64,000 bases of DNA from Synechococcus sp. WH 8109 (GTDB taxonomy: Bacteria > Cyanobacteriota > Cyanobacteriia > PCC-6307 > Cyanobiaceae): assembly GCF_000161795.2 (NCBI RefSeq), contig NZ_CP006882.1, positions 62,001 through 126,000 of the forward strand. The letters are read 5' to 3'. The position numbers and the translations under genes were made by a program. The notes under the pieces are model-generated. The model did not search any database, was not told the DNA's origin, and saw only the letters and a program-made list of their open reading frames with translations. This document shows positions 43,690-54,422 of this stretch, one piece after another (the first letter of the stretch is position 1; each line of letters opens with the position of its first letter).

Positions 43690-44460
43690 AACTCGCAGCA
43701 CCTTTGCCGGCTTTGCCTGGCTGATATCGCTGTGTCACTGCGCTGTTGGCGTGCAAAGCCCTCAGACAATGCGAACGAAAATAATACGATAACGTGTTAG
43801 TTGCGTGTTTATATCGTTCTTTTCTAGTTTTTGGGGCTTAATGTCTGGGTCCACAGCGTTGTCGATTGCCTGACTGTTCGCGGCCATCCGGCTCAGGCAG
43901 GCCCCTTGTTTGACCGCACGGAGACTGATTTGTAGTTGGCTAACAAAGCGTCCGATCTGGCTTAAGGGCAACGCCACAAAAGCTCAACTACTGCCGAAAA
44001 TGCTCTTGGTGGTGTCGCCCCAGCGCTCAGCTGGTTGCAAGCCCGTTACCCGTGAGTGGCCATTCATCCCGTGGTGTTCTGCTCCGGTAGGCAGGCCGCT
44101 TTTTTGGTCTTCACGTTGCCCTGTATTAAGTAGGTCTTCGATTTATCCGCGCAGGTGTCATTTGGACTCGGCCAGGCGAGGGCGAGCCTTCCTTGAATTT
44201 GTTGCCTGAGATCAAGGCGCGGCCCACCTGTGTGTTCTGCGCAGCAGACCGTCTGATCCTCGCCAAGGATCGCGAAGCGGTAGTGGATGACCTGAGGAAG
44301 GTCGATTCCACTGGGCCGCGCTAGCGCTTTGTGGAGTTTTCCGTTGCCGACCACGGTTTCATGTGCGATGCCCCCAGCAGACTCCATCCCGAGGCCTTAG
44401 TCCAGGGCTGGCACCTGCTGCTGGGTGACGAGCGTTTGTTTCAGCCCCGGGGGCTGGTCA
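43690..44460 (+). pseudogene. Dienelactone hydrolase family pseudogene
   Basis: Translated in one plus-strand frame from about 43690 to 44160, this gap reads like a dienelactone hydrolase interrupted by in-frame stops at 43825, 43933, 43963, 44053 and 44131. Recognisable pieces are SLRCWRAKPSD, FLGLNVWVHSVVDCL, GPLFDRTETDL, GQRHKSSTTAENALGGVAPA followed by LSWLQARYP, and HPVVFCSGRQAAFLVFTLPC (nucleophile-Cys region). After one frameshift near 44160 the other frame continues with RPGEGEPSLNLLPEIKARPT, CVFCAADRLILAKDREAV, a stop at 44322, and VEFSVADHGFMCDAP (catalytic His) to GWHLLL. That is nearly full length for this alpha/beta hydrolase family (about 250 residues). The order and spacing of motifs make chance similarity very unlikely. 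Its 3' end overlaps the end of infC. Confidence 0.8.
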
Positions 44461-45094
44461 CTTTGGCAGCAGTGGGTTTTGGCGGTGCCGGGATGGTGCG
44501 TACGGCCTTGTTGGCGGCCTGCTCCTTTTCCTCCTTCTTCACCAGCGGCGTTTTGCGAGGGGTGAGGAACATGATCATGTTGCGTCCCTCGCGCTTGGGC
44601 GCTTGCTGGATTTCCGCCTTTTCCTCGAGATCCTTGGCCATCCGCCGCAGCAGGGTTTCGGCAAGCGCTGTGTGCTGGATCTCAAGGCCCCGGAAGATCA
44701 CGGTGCACTTCACCTTGTCGCCCGCCTTGAGGAAGCGCTGGGCCTGACCGATCCGCACGTCGTAGTCGTGCTGATCGATCTTGTAGCGCATCTTGACCTC
44801 CTTAACTTCGGTCTGGTGCGACTTCTTCTTGGCCTCTTTGGCTTTCTTTTCCTGCTCGAACTTGAACTTGCCGTAGTCCATGATCCGGCAGACCGGTGGG
44901 TCAGCCTTTTCGCTCACCAGCACCAGATCCAGTTCCCGGTCGCTGGCCACATCCAGGGCTTCTTCGCGGCTGATCACGCCCAGCTGAGCGCCGTCTGAGT
45001 CGACCACCCGCAACTGGGGGTAGTTGATCCGGTCGTTGATGTTGGGCAGCTCCCGAACCGGGGCACGACGGTCAAAACGGGGACGTGGGGGCAT
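44441..45094 (-). CDS. infC: Translation initiation factor IF-3
   Basis: IF-3 binds the 30S subunit, blocks early 50S joining and checks start-codon pairing. The 217-residue protein has [20 protein letters not shown] and [13 protein letters not shown] of the N domain, then the linker [20 protein letters not shown]. The C domain carries [20 protein letters not shown] and [21 protein letters not shown]-terminal extension rich in Lys, Ala and Pro ([15 protein letters not shown]) continues beyond the E. coli end, as in other marine Synechococcus. It follows miaA by 57 nt on the same strand. Confidence 0.97.
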   Translation of the reverse strand: MPPRPRFDRRAPVRELPNINDRINYPQLRVVDSDGAQLGVISREEALDVASDRELDLVLVSEKADPPVCRIMDYGKFKFEQEKKAKEAKKKSHQTEVKEVKMRYKIDQHDYDVRIGQAQRFLKAGDKVKCTVIFRGLEIQHTALAETLLRRMAKDLEEKAEIQQAPKREGRNMIMFLTPRKTPLVKKEEKEQAANKAVRTIPAPPKPTAAKVTSPRG

Positions 45095-45151
45095 TCAGGC
45101 GGTGACGGGGACAGGTGCAGACAACTTCGATGATTACAACGTCTGCATCCT

Positions 45152-46051
45152 TCACCTTAGATGTTGTTCGATCAACGTCATGGCATCCGTCAGGGTTGGC
45201 TGGTCGGATAGCCAATGGGGGTTGTGCTGACGCCGGAACCAGGTGCGTTGGCGTTTGGCGAACTGTCGGGTGCGTTGGCTGGTGATTTGCACTGCATCTG
45301 CAGTGTTCAGGCTGCCGCTCATTACCTGCAGCGCTTCGCCGTAGCCGATGGTCTGCAGCAGCGGCAGATCAGCGCCGTAGCGCTCGCTCAGGCGCCGGGT
45401 CTCGTCCACCAGCCCATCGCGGTAGAGCTGTTCGGTGCGTTGCTGGATGCGCTGGCGCAGGTTGGCGGGGTTGAGGCCTAGTTCCAGCACCCGCCAGGGC
45501 GGAGGCGTGGCTGTGGCTTGACGACTCATTGGTTGCCCGGAGGCGTAGAACACCTCCAGGGCCCGCTGGGTGCGCACGGCATCAGCCGGGGCGATTTTGA
45601 CGGCAGCCTCGGGGTCGGCAGCCTGCAGCAGGGCGTGGCAGATGCCTTGGCCCAGGGCCGTCAGCTGCTGGCGCAGTTGTGGCTGAGGGGCTACTGCCGG
45701 AGGTTGAAGGCCACCGGTGAGAGCTTTGAGGTAGAGGCCGCTGCCGCCCACCAGCAGGGCGACACCCCGCTGCTCCAGTTCACGGGCGATGCAGGGATTG
45801 GCTTCCGCCTGGAACTCCTGCAGGGTGATCGGTTGGTCCGGTGGCCGCAGATCCAAAAGGTGGTGCGGCACCCGTGCCTGCTGCTCCGCCGTCGGCTTGG
45901 CGGTGCCCAGGTCCATCTCCTGGTAAAGCTGGCGGGAATCCACGTTGATCACCGGTAGATCCAGCCGTTCGGCGATGTCCAGCGCCAGGGCGGTTTTGCC
46001 GCTGGCGGTGGGCCCGAGCAGGGTGATCACCAGGGGATGGGAGCTGTTCAA
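45152..46051 (-). CDS. miaA: tRNA dimethylallyltransferase
   Basis: MiaA adds a dimethylallyl group to A37 of tRNAs that read codons beginning with U. The product has the P-loop [20 protein letters not shown], the [20 protein letters not shown] tRNA-binding segment, [13 protein letters not shown] and RRTRQ-type C-terminal residues ([20 protein letters not shown]). A TTG at 46051 gives a normal 299 residues with conservation from the start. An ATG at 46135 is possible but adds a nonconserved stretch over the gyrB upstream region. It is divergent from gyrB. Confidence 0.9.
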   Translation of the reverse strand: MNSSHPLVITLLGPTASGKTALALDIAERLDLPVINVDSRQLYQEMDLGTAKPTAEQQARVPHHLLDLRPPDQPITLQEFQAEANPCIARELEQRGVALLVGGSGLYLKALTGGLQPPAVAPQPQLRQQLTALGQGICHALLQAADPEAAVKIAPADAVRTQRALEVFYASGQPMSRQATATPPPWRVLELGLNPANLRQRIQQRTEQLYRDGLVDETRRLSERYGADLPLLQTIGYGEALQVMSGSLNTADAVQITSQRTRQFAKRQRTWFRRQHNPHWLSDQPTLTDAMTLIEQHLR

Positions 46052-46128
46052 AGGGTGAGGGGGTGCAGCCCGGCTTGGAATGGTCTCTGAGAGGCCTCTG
46101 CAAGCCTCTATAGACAGCCGGTGGTAGA

Positions 46129-46140
46129 TTGACATTGTCA
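46129..46140. promoter_or_regulatory. Palindrome in the miaA-gyrB divergent region
   Basis: TGACATTGTCA (46130-46140) is a perfect inverted repeat, and with the preceding T it also forms a TTGACA -35-like hexamer pointing toward gyrB. The corresponding -10 region 16-17 nt later is weak. It could be an operator or half of a promoter. Confidence 0.3.
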
Positions 46141-46202
46141 GGTCGAGGTTTAGAGCCGTTGCGCCCGCCCATGACCCGGTTTCCTGGCTTGAGACTTTCT
46201 GA

Positions 46203-48170
<1,968 letters not shown>

Positions 48171-48184
48171 TGGGGGGTGTTTCC

Positions 48185-48490
48185 ATGAACGCCGTGCTGC
48201 GGTGGAGTTGGCTGCTGGGGGTGGCTCTGATGGCCCCGGCCGCTTTACCCGCCGGTGGTGCCGACCGGCGTCAACCGCAGCCCCGTCGTCGCGTGGCCTC
48301 CGGGCCCTTGCACACCAGTTCCGATCAGCCTCTGCGCCTCAGTCCGCTGGCCGTGGCCCCGCGGCTGAGCACCCTCAAGGCGGGATCCTCTCTGCGGTTA
48401 CTCCGGCGTTGGTCTTCCGCCGATGGTCAGGACTGGCTGCACGTGCAAACCCTCTCCGGAGAGCAACACCGTGGCTGGCTCCGCGTCTGA
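48185..48490 (+). CDS. Secreted SH3-like hypothetical protein
   Basis: This 101-residue product has a hydrophobic signal peptide ([20 protein letters not shown], cleaved near LPAGGA). A compact domain resembling bacterial SH3 (SH3b) follows: [20 protein letters not shown], then [19 protein letters not shown] and [10 protein letters not shown] at the end. The G-W-L/V endings are typical of SH3b domains, which bind cell-wall peptides or glycans, but the role here is unknown. The ATG at 48185 is preceded by GGGGGG; an earlier ATG at 48170 overlaps the gyrB stop. Its end overlaps the first crcB gene by 20 nt. Confidence 0.72.
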   Translation: MNAVLRWSWLLGVALMAPAALPAGGADRRQPQPRRRVASGPLHTSSDQPLRLSPLAVAPRLSTLKAGSSLRLLRRWSSADGQDWLHVQTLSGEQHRGWLRV

Positions 48491-48851
48491 GGCTCTGTTG
48501 GTTGGGCTCGGGGCCATCCCCGGAGCCTGGTTGCGCTTGAAGGTGGTGAACCACGTGCAGCCGATGGTGCCCAAGAAGCATTGGGGCACCTTCATCTTGA
48601 ATGTGGTGGCCTGTTTCGCCCTGGGCCTGGTGCTGGCGCTCAATGAAACCTGCACCGCCAGCGCCGGCATCGTGTTGCTGATGGGGGTGGGCTTTTTTGG
48701 CAGCCTCAGCACCTTTTCCACCTTCGCTGTGGAGCTGTTGAACGAGTTGCGGGCTGGCCAGACGCTCACTGCTGTGGTGCTGGCGCTGGCCTCGATCGGG
48801 GCGGGTTTGCTGGCTTCTGCACTGGGTTACGGACTCGGGACCCATGCCTGA
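48471..48851 (+). CDS. crcB: Fluoride channel protein CrcB/Fluc (first copy)
   Basis: Fluc proteins are small fluoride-selective channels that protect cells from fluoride. Sequence [20 protein letters not shown], then THW-like [20 protein letters not shown], then [20 protein letters not shown] and [19 protein letters not shown] gives the four membrane helices and the Phe-box pore segment (GSLSTFSTF). A GTG start at 48471 gives 126 residues and overlaps the SH3 gene. The second copy overlaps its end (ATGCCTGA). In species with two copies the channel is usually a heterodimer. Confidence 0.93.
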   Translation: MAGSASEALLVGLGAIPGAWLRLKVVNHVQPMVPKKHWGTFILNVVACFALGLVLALNETCTASAGIVLLMGVGFFGSLSTFSTFAVELLNELRAGQTLTAVVLALASIGAGLLASALGYGLGTHA

Positions 48852-49242
48852 GACCAAGCCGAGCCTCCAACTGGAACTGCAGGAGCTGCTGCTTGTTGGC
48901 GTGGGCGCTGTGCCCGGAGCACTGCTGCGCTGGCTGCTAGCCCTGCATCTGAGGGATCAGAATCTGCTGGTGAATGTTCTGGGGGCTGCCCTCTTGGGCT
49001 TGCTGGCCGGGCTCCCCACTGCCCCACGGCGACAACTGCTGCTGGGGATTGGCTTCTGCGGCTCGCTCACCACCTTCAGCAGTTGGATGCTGGCGGCTAT
49101 GAAGTATCTCAGCGCTGGAGATTGGTCCGGGGCCTTGGGCTTGATCGGGCTGACCCTCGGGCTGGGAGTAGGTGCCGCAGCCCTGGGGTTCAGCCTGGGG
49201 CGATGGCTCAAGCCGCCAGCGCCGCCTCAATCGCCGACTTGA
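48844..49242 (+). CDS. crcB: Fluoride channel protein CrcB/Fluc (second copy)
   Basis: The second Fluc subunit, 132 residues, has [20 protein letters not shown], then [38 protein letters not shown] and the last helix. The N-residue in the LVNVLG helix and the Phe box GSLTTFSSW are conserved channel features. Together with the first copy this is the usual two-gene arrangement for a heterodimeric fluoride channel. Its 3' end overlaps the glutathione peroxidase gene on the other strand by 35 nt. No fluoride riboswitch is visible upstream of the pair, which sits inside an operon behind gyrB. Confidence 0.93.
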   Translation: MPETKPSLQLELQELLLVGVGAVPGALLRWLLALHLRDQNLLVNVLGAALLGLLAGLPTAPRRQLLLGIGFCGSLTTFSSWMLAAMKYLSAGDWSGALGLIGLTLGLGVGAAALGFSLGRWLKPPAPPQSPT

Positions 49243-49681
49243 GGTCTTCAGGGGTGACGCCGCTCTTGAAGCGAGCGATCACGGTGCCGTCCTTGCCCAC
49301 CAGGAATTTCTCGAAGTTCCACTCCACATCACCGGCGGGATCCATCTGGTTGAGCGTCGTGTAGGGCTCGGTGGTGCTGCCCTTGGCATGCACCTTCTCG
49401 AACAGTTCGAAGTCGGCGCCGTAGGTGGTGGAGCAGAAGCTCTTGATCTCGTCCAGGCTGCCGGGCTCCTGGGCGCCGAAGTCGTTGCATGGAAAGCCCA
49501 GAACCGCCAGGCCCTTGTCGGCGTAGGCCTCGTTCAGAGCTTGCAGACCCGCGTATTGCTTGGTGAAGCCACAGCGGCTGGCCACGTTCACGATCAGCAG
49601 CACCTTTCCGGCGTAGTCGCCCAGGGATTTGCTGCTGCCTTCAGGGGTGGTGATGGAGACGGCACTGACGCTGATCGCCAT
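49208..49681 (-). CDS. Glutathione peroxidase family protein
   Basis: These small thiol peroxidases reduce hydrogen and lipid peroxides. The 157-residue product carries the catalytic site LLIVNVASRCGFTKQYAGLQ with a normal cysteine instead of selenocysteine. The second signature is VLGFPCNDFGAQEPGSLDEI with the conserved Gln and a Cys typical of thioredoxin-using enzymes. EWNFEKFLVGKDGTVIARFK supplies the conserved Trp and Asn. In cyanobacteria such enzymes often use thioredoxin or NADPH; the partner here is inferred. The ATG at 49681 fits the family length. It is divergent from mgtE over 72 nt. Confidence 0.94.
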   Translation of the reverse strand: MAISVSAVSITTPEGSSKSLGDYAGKVLLIVNVASRCGFTKQYAGLQALNEAYADKGLAVLGFPCNDFGAQEPGSLDEIKSFCSTTYGADFELFEKVHAKGSTTEPYTTLNQMDPAGDVEWNFEKFLVGKDGTVIARFKSGVTPEDLKSAIEAALAA

Positions 49682-49753
49682 GGTGAAACGCGGATGGAGC
49701 GCAGAGGATAACCGGCTGTAACGGCCATACACTGGGCTCCCGGCCGGAGGGGC

Positions 49754-51214
49754 ATGACGGAGGCATCGGGGCTGAGCAGTGCTGGCGTGAGCGTGGAGCC
49801 CGACTTGCTGGCGGAAGCGGTCTCCCAGGAGCTCGCCGCGATGCTCCAGGCGAGCAACTACGACGCCGTGAAACTGCTGCTGGAACCGGTGCAGCCGGTG
49901 GACATTGCCGAGGCGATCGGCAGTCTTCCGGCCAACCTGCAGGCGATTGCCTTTCGTCTGCTCAGCAAGGACGAGGCCATCAGCGTTTATGAGTACCTCG
50001 ACACCGCCACCCAACAGAGCCTGTTGAGCCTGTTGCGCTCCGGCGAAATGCGGGAGGTGATGGAGGAGATGTCGCCGGATGATCGCGCCCGATTGTTTGA
50101 GGAGCTGCCCGCCAAGGTGGTGAGGCAGCTCCTCAGTGAGCTCAGCCCTGATGAGCGCAAAGTGACTGCTGAGTTGCTGGGCTACCGCTCCGAGACGGCC
50201 GGGCGTCTGATGACTACCGAATACATCGCCTTCAAGGAAAACCAGACGGCGGCGGTGGCGTTGGAGATCGTGCGTCGGCGTGCCCGCGACACCGAGACGA
50301 TTTATTCCCTCTATGTGACGGATGCCGAGCGACGCCTGACGGGCATCCTGTCGCTGCGAGATCTAGTCACATCAGACCCTCAGGCCCGCATCGGTGATGT
50401 GATGACAGAGGAGGTGCTCAGCGTCAGCACTGACACCGATCAGGAGAAGGTGGCGCGCACGATTCAGCGCTACGACTTCCTTGCCGTGCCCGTGGTGGAT
50501 CTGGAACAGCGTCTCGTGGGCATCGTCACTGTGGATGACGTGATCGATGTGATCGAGCAGGAGGCCACCCGTGATCTTTACGCCGCCGGCGCGGTGCAGG
50601 CCGGCGATGACGACGACTACTTCAGCAGCAACCTGTTCACCGTTGCACGGCGCCGCGTGGTGTGGCTTGCGGTGCTGGTGCTCGCCAGCTTTTTCACTTC
50701 GGAAGTGATCGCCGCCAATGAAGACGTTCTGCAGCAGGTGGTGTTGCTGGCGGCGTTCATTCCCTTGCTTGGTGGTACCGGCGGCAACGTAGGGGCCCAG
50801 AGCTCCACGGTGGTGATCCGTGGTTTGAGCACCCAGAGCATCTCCAGCCTCGGACCTCTGCGGGCGATTGGCCGCGAAGCCATGGCGGGGGCGTTGCTGG
50901 GGGTGTTGATGATGCTTCTCGTGGTTCCCTTCGCCTGGTGGCGCGGGGAGAGCGCTTTGGTGGGCCTCTCGGTGGGAATGAGCCTGCTGGCCATCACCAC
51001 CTTGGCGGCCACGGCTGGTGCAGCGTTCCCACTGCTGTTTGACCGCATGGGTCTGGATCCGGCCCTGATGTCCACCCCCTTCATCACCACCTGCACGGAT
51101 GTGGCGGGCACGCTGATCTACCTGAAGACGGCGGGGTGGCTGCTGATCCACCTGCCGCAGCTGGTGCAAGCCACAGGTATTTCTACCCAATTCTTCGTTC
51201 TGGGCATTTTCTGA
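49754..51214 (+). CDS. mgtE: Magnesium transporter MgtE
   Basis: MgtE is a dimeric Mg2+-gated channel. The 486-residue protein has an N domain of helical repeats (about residues 30-150: LLEPVQPVDIAEAIGSLPAN, MSPDDRARLFEELP) and then two CBS domains (ETIYSLYVTDAERRLTGILS, FLAVPVVDLEQRLVGIVTVD). Five membrane helices follow from about 300, with LLGGTGGNVGAQSSTVVIR as the pore-lining signature. Length is slightly above the usual 450. The sequence upstream is short and shared with the glutathione peroxidase gene; no M-box riboswitch was recognised. Confidence 0.95.
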   Translation: MTEASGLSSAGVSVEPDLLAEAVSQELAAMLQASNYDAVKLLLEPVQPVDIAEAIGSLPANLQAIAFRLLSKDEAISVYEYLDTATQQSLLSLLRSGEMREVMEEMSPDDRARLFEELPAKVVRQLLSELSPDERKVTAELLGYRSETAGRLMTTEYIAFKENQTAAVALEIVRRRARDTETIYSLYVTDAERRLTGILSLRDLVTSDPQARIGDVMTEEVLSVSTDTDQEKVARTIQRYDFLAVPVVDLEQRLVGIVTVDDVIDVIEQEATRDLYAAGAVQAGDDDDYFSSNLFTVARRRVVWLAVLVLASFFTSEVIAANEDVLQQVVLLAAFIPLLGGTGGNVGAQSSTVVIRGLSTQSISSLGPLRAIGREAMAGALLGVLMMLLVVPFAWWRGESALVGLSVGMSLLAITTLAATAGAAFPLLFDRMGLDPALMSTPFITTCTDVAGTLIYLKTAGWLLIHLPQLVQATGISTQFFVLGIF

Positions 51215-51268
51215 GAGTCTGTTCACGTTTCTTAGGAGTACTCTTCACATAACTCAAAGAAGCGCCCC

Positions 51269-52276
51269 ATGGCTCCGGCTGCGACCGCTGCTTCCAAGCC
51301 GAAATCCGCTGCGAAGGCTGCTAAGACAGTCACAGCTGACGTTGATCTGGTTCGCTCCTATTTGCGCGACATCGGCCGCGTGCCGCTGCTGACCCACGAG
51401 CAGGAGATCACCCTTGGCCGCCAGGTGCAGGAGTTGATGGATCTGGAATCGCTCGAGGCTGAGCTGGAGAGCAAGGCTGGTGAAAAGCCCAGCCGCGATG
51501 TGCTGGCCAAGGCTTCAGGGCTTTCCTCGATGCAGCTCAAGCGCAAGTTGCAGCACGGTCGTCGCGCCAAGGAGCGGATGGTGGCCGCCAACCTCCGGTT
51601 GGTGGTGAGCGTGGCCAAGAAGTACACCAAGCGGAACATGGAACTCCTGGATCTGATCCAGGAAGGCACCATCGGCCTTGTCCGTGGTGTCGAGAAGTTT
51701 GACCCCACCCGCGGTTACAAGTTCTCCACTTACGCCTATTGGTGGATTCGCCAAGGGATCACACGGGCCATTGCGGAGAAGAGCCGCACGATTCGGCTGC
51801 CGATCCACATCACCGAGATGCTGAACAAGCTCAAGAAGGGTCAGCGGGAGCTGAGCCAGGAGTTGGGCCGTACTCCCACCGTTACGGAGCTGGCTGAGTT
51901 CGTCGAGCTGCCAGAAGATGACGTCAAGGATTTGATGTGCCGAGCCCGTCAGCCGGTGAGCCTTGAGATGAAGGTTGGCGACGGAGACGACACCGAGCTG
52001 CTGGAACTGCTCTCCGGTGACGGCGATCTGCCCAGCGATCAGGTGGAGGAGGATTGCTTGAAGGGCGACCTGCGCAGCCTCCTGGGCCAGCTGCCCCACC
52101 TGCAGGAGCAGGTGCTGCGGATGCGTTACGGCATGGATGGAGAAGATCCGATGAGCCTCACTGGTATCGGTCGGATTCTGGGCATGAGCCGTGACCGTGT
52201 TCGCAACCTGGAGCGGGATGGTCTGGCCGGTCTGCGCCGTGTGAGTGATCAGGTAGAGGCCTACGTCGCCTGTTGA
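51269..52276 (+). CDS. RNA polymerase sigma-70 family group 2 sigma factor
   Basis: This 335-residue protein is an alternative sigma factor of the SigB/C/D type, which directs RNA polymerase to promoters under stress or changing light. It has region 1.2 ([20 protein letters not shown]), region 2 ([40 protein letters not shown], and the -10-reading [20 protein letters not shown]), region 3 ([20 protein letters not shown]) and region 4 ([20 protein letters not shown]). The N-terminus lacks region 1.1, which separates it from the essential SigA. Ala/Lys-rich residues 1-20 are probably disordered. Its end overlaps the convergent hydrolase gene by 16 nt. Confidence 0.95.
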   Translation: MAPAATAASKPKSAAKAAKTVTADVDLVRSYLRDIGRVPLLTHEQEITLGRQVQELMDLESLEAELESKAGEKPSRDVLAKASGLSSMQLKRKLQHGRRAKERMVAANLRLVVSVAKKYTKRNMELLDLIQEGTIGLVRGVEKFDPTRGYKFSTYAYWWIRQGITRAIAEKSRTIRLPIHITEMLNKLKKGQRELSQELGRTPTVTELAEFVELPEDDVKDLMCRARQPVSLEMKVGDGDDTELLELLSGDGDLPSDQVEEDCLKGDLRSLLGQLPHLQEQVLRMRYGMDGEDPMSLTGIGRILGMSRDRVRNLERDGLAGLRRVSDQVEAYVAC

Positions 52277-53181
52277 ACTGATCTTGTCTTGATCAGCCGT
52301 TTCAGCACAGGGTTCACCTGATCCGGTGCTTCGTCATGGGGGCAGTGCCCTGAGTTGGGAATTACAGAAATGGAGCGAACGCAGTTCAGTGTCTGAGCCC
52401 AACGCTTGGCCTCCGCGATCGGCTCCCAAGGATCGTGTTCTCCCCAGATCAGATCCACGGGGGTCGACATTTCCGCCATCAATTGAGGGGCGAGATAGTC
52501 GTCGAACAGGTTGATGAAACCGCGGAAGGCTTCGGCAGCTCCCGCACGCTGGGTTGGTTGGAACAACAGATTCACGAGGTCGTCGTCGATGTTGGCGCCA
52601 CTGGGATAGGCCTGCTTCAACACGCTGCGGATCACGCCGGGTCGTGCTGCATTGCGGAAGAGCGCGGTACTGAGCCAGCGCTGGCGCACCATCGTTTTCA
52701 GCAGCGGCCTGACCCAGGCCATCCAAGCCGGTTGTGCGGCCAGTTGTTTGTCATCCATCAAACGCTGGGCGCAGTCGATCAGCACCACACCACGGCAGCG
52801 CTCGCCTAGCAGTTGTGCTGCTCGCAGGGCGACAACCCCGCCGATCGAGTTGCCCACCAACAGCACGGGCCGTCGCACGACTGCATCGCAGAAGTCAGCC
52901 ACCTGCTGGCCCCAAAGGTCAAAGCCGTAATCAACGGCATCCGCTGTAACGGGTTCATCCTTCAAGCGGGCGCGGGGTTGATCGCTGCTCCCGAAGCCGA
53001 GCAGATCGATGGCGTAGGTGGGCAGCTGTTCGGCCAGCACCGGCTGGTTGAAACGCCAGTGGTTCCTGTTAGCCCCGAAGCCATGGATCAGTAGCACCGC
53101 TTCTTCGGCTTCGCTGTTGCCCATCAGGCTCCAGCCAATGGATCGTTCGTTCCAGCTCCAGAGGGGGTTGCTTGGGCTCAC
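52261..53181 (-). CDS. Alpha/beta fold hydrolase
   Basis: This 306-residue enzyme has a canonical alpha/beta hydrolase fold: LLIHGFGANRNHWRFNQPVL is the oxyanion-hole strand, VLLVGNSIGGVVALRAAQLL carries the nucleophile (GNSIGG), PVDLIWGEHDPWEPIAEAKR supplies the acid, and VIPNSGHCPHDEAPDQVNPV the catalytic histidine. This class includes cyanobacterial esterases and chlorophyll-related hydrolases, but the substrate is not known. The GTG at 53181 gives conservation from the start; the longer in-frame extension lies antisense to mutY. Its 3' end overlaps the sigma factor gene by 16 nt. Confidence 0.9.
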   Translation of the reverse strand: MSPSNPLWSWNERSIGWSLMGNSEAEEAVLLIHGFGANRNHWRFNQPVLAEQLPTYAIDLLGFGSSDQPRARLKDEPVTADAVDYGFDLWGQQVADFCDAVVRRPVLLVGNSIGGVVALRAAQLLGERCRGVVLIDCAQRLMDDKQLAAQPAWMAWVRPLLKTMVRQRWLSTALFRNAARPGVIRSVLKQAYPSGANIDDDLVNLLFQPTQRAGAAEAFRGFINLFDDYLAPQLMAEMSTPVDLIWGEHDPWEPIAEAKRWAQTLNCVRSISVIPNSGHCPHDEAPDQVNPVLKRLIKTRSVQQAT

Positions 53182-53273
53182 GCCTTGGCTTGCTGCGCCG
53201 GTGCATCCTGGCGAGTGAACCGCTTGGATGACGTTTGTTGCCCGGGCCCTGTGCCAACGCCAAACGCGAACCC

Positions 53274-54401
53274 ATGGCCGCGTTGAACGGAACCGATGCA
53301 GCCGTTCTGTCGGCAGCCTTGCTGGCTTGGTGGGAGTGCCATGGCCGCGGCGGCATCCCCTGGAAGCTGTTGCCCGGTGGTGGGCGCCCAGCGCCGCAGC
53401 AGCAGCTCGATCCCTACGGCATCTGGATTGCCGAGGTGATGCTGCAGCAGACCCAGTTGGCCGTGGCACTGCCTTACTGGACGCGTTGGATGGCGGCGTT
53501 CCCCACCATCGAGGCCCTGGCCGCGGCGTCTCTGGATGAGGTGCGGCTGCAGTGGCAGGGCCTCGGCTATTACTCCCGCGCCCGCCGGTTGCATGAGGCG
53601 GCCCAGCGGTTGGTGGGCCAACCGTGGCCCCGCAGCTTGGAGGCGTGGATGGGGTTGCCGGGCATCGGTCGCACCACCGCCGGCAGCATCCTTTCCAGTG
53701 CCTTCAATGCACCGTTGCCGATCCTGGATGGCAACGTCAAGCGGGTGCTGGCGCGATTGACGGCCCATCCGCGCCCTCCGGCTCGCGACTACGCCTTGTT
53801 CTGGAGCTGGAGCGAGGCCCTACTCGATCCGCTGCGGCCTCGTGACACCAACCAGGCCTTGATGGATCTGGGGGCCACGCTTTGCACCCCCCGCCAGCCT
53901 GACTGCCACCGCTGCCCCTGGCAGCTGCACTGCGCTTCTTACGCTGCCGGCGACCCCTGCTGCTGGCCCGTGACCGACGCTCCCAAGCCCTTGCCCTTCC
54001 AGGTGATTGGTGTGGGCGTCGTGCTCAATGCGGAAGGAGATGTGTTGATCGACCAGCGCCTGGAGGAAGGCCTGCTGGGGGGGATGTGGGAGTTCCCCGG
54101 TGGCAAGCAGGAGCCGGGTGAAACCATCGAAACCTGCATAGCCCGTGAGTTGAAGGAGGAGCTCGGCATTGCGGTGACGGTCGGCCCTGAGCTGATCACC
54201 ATTGATCACGCGTATAGCCACAAGAAGCTGCGCTTCGTGGTGCATCTCTGCGACTGGGTGTCGGGACAGCCGCAGCCCCTTGCCAGTCAGCAGGTGCGTT
54301 GGGTGCGCCCAGATGACCTGGGGAATTACGCCTTTCCGGCCGCCAATGCTCGGATCATTGAGGCGTTGCTTGGCAGCTTGAAAAGCTCTGCCCACCCTTA
54401 G
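53274..54401 (+). CDS. mutY: Adenine DNA glycosylase with C-terminal NUDIX (MutT-like) domain
   Basis: MutY removes adenine mispaired with 8-oxoguanine. The 375-residue protein has the helix-hairpin-helix glycosylase domain: PYGIWIAEVMLQQTQ with the catalytic Glu, AWMGLPGIGRTTAGSILSSA, then ILDGNVKRVLARLTA with the catalytic Asp region. Four cysteines for the [4Fe-4S] cluster appear in CTPRQPDCHRCPWQLHC. The C-terminal domain contains a complete NUDIX box, GKQEPGETIETCIARELKEE followed by LGI, matching G-x5-E-x7-REU-x-EE-x-GU. E. coli MutY has only a NUDIX-like fold without the active box, so this fusion could also hydrolyse oxidised nucleotides. The ATG at 53274 is given; a TTG at 53235 is possible. 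Confidence 0.93.
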   Translation: MAALNGTDAAVLSAALLAWWECHGRGGIPWKLLPGGGRPAPQQQLDPYGIWIAEVMLQQTQLAVALPYWTRWMAAFPTIEALAAASLDEVRLQWQGLGYYSRARRLHEAAQRLVGQPWPRSLEAWMGLPGIGRTTAGSILSSAFNAPLPILDGNVKRVLARLTAHPRPPARDYALFWSWSEALLDPLRPRDTNQALMDLGATLCTPRQPDCHRCPWQLHCASYAAGDPCCWPVTDAPKPLPFQVIGVGVVLNAEGDVLIDQRLEEGLLGGMWEFPGGKQEPGETIETCIARELKEELGIAVTVGPELITIDHAYSHKKLRFVVHLCDWVSGQPQPLASQQVRWVRPDDLGNYAFPAANARIIEALLGSLKSSAHP

Positions 54402-54422
54402 GGAAGGTTCTGATGCTGTGGG

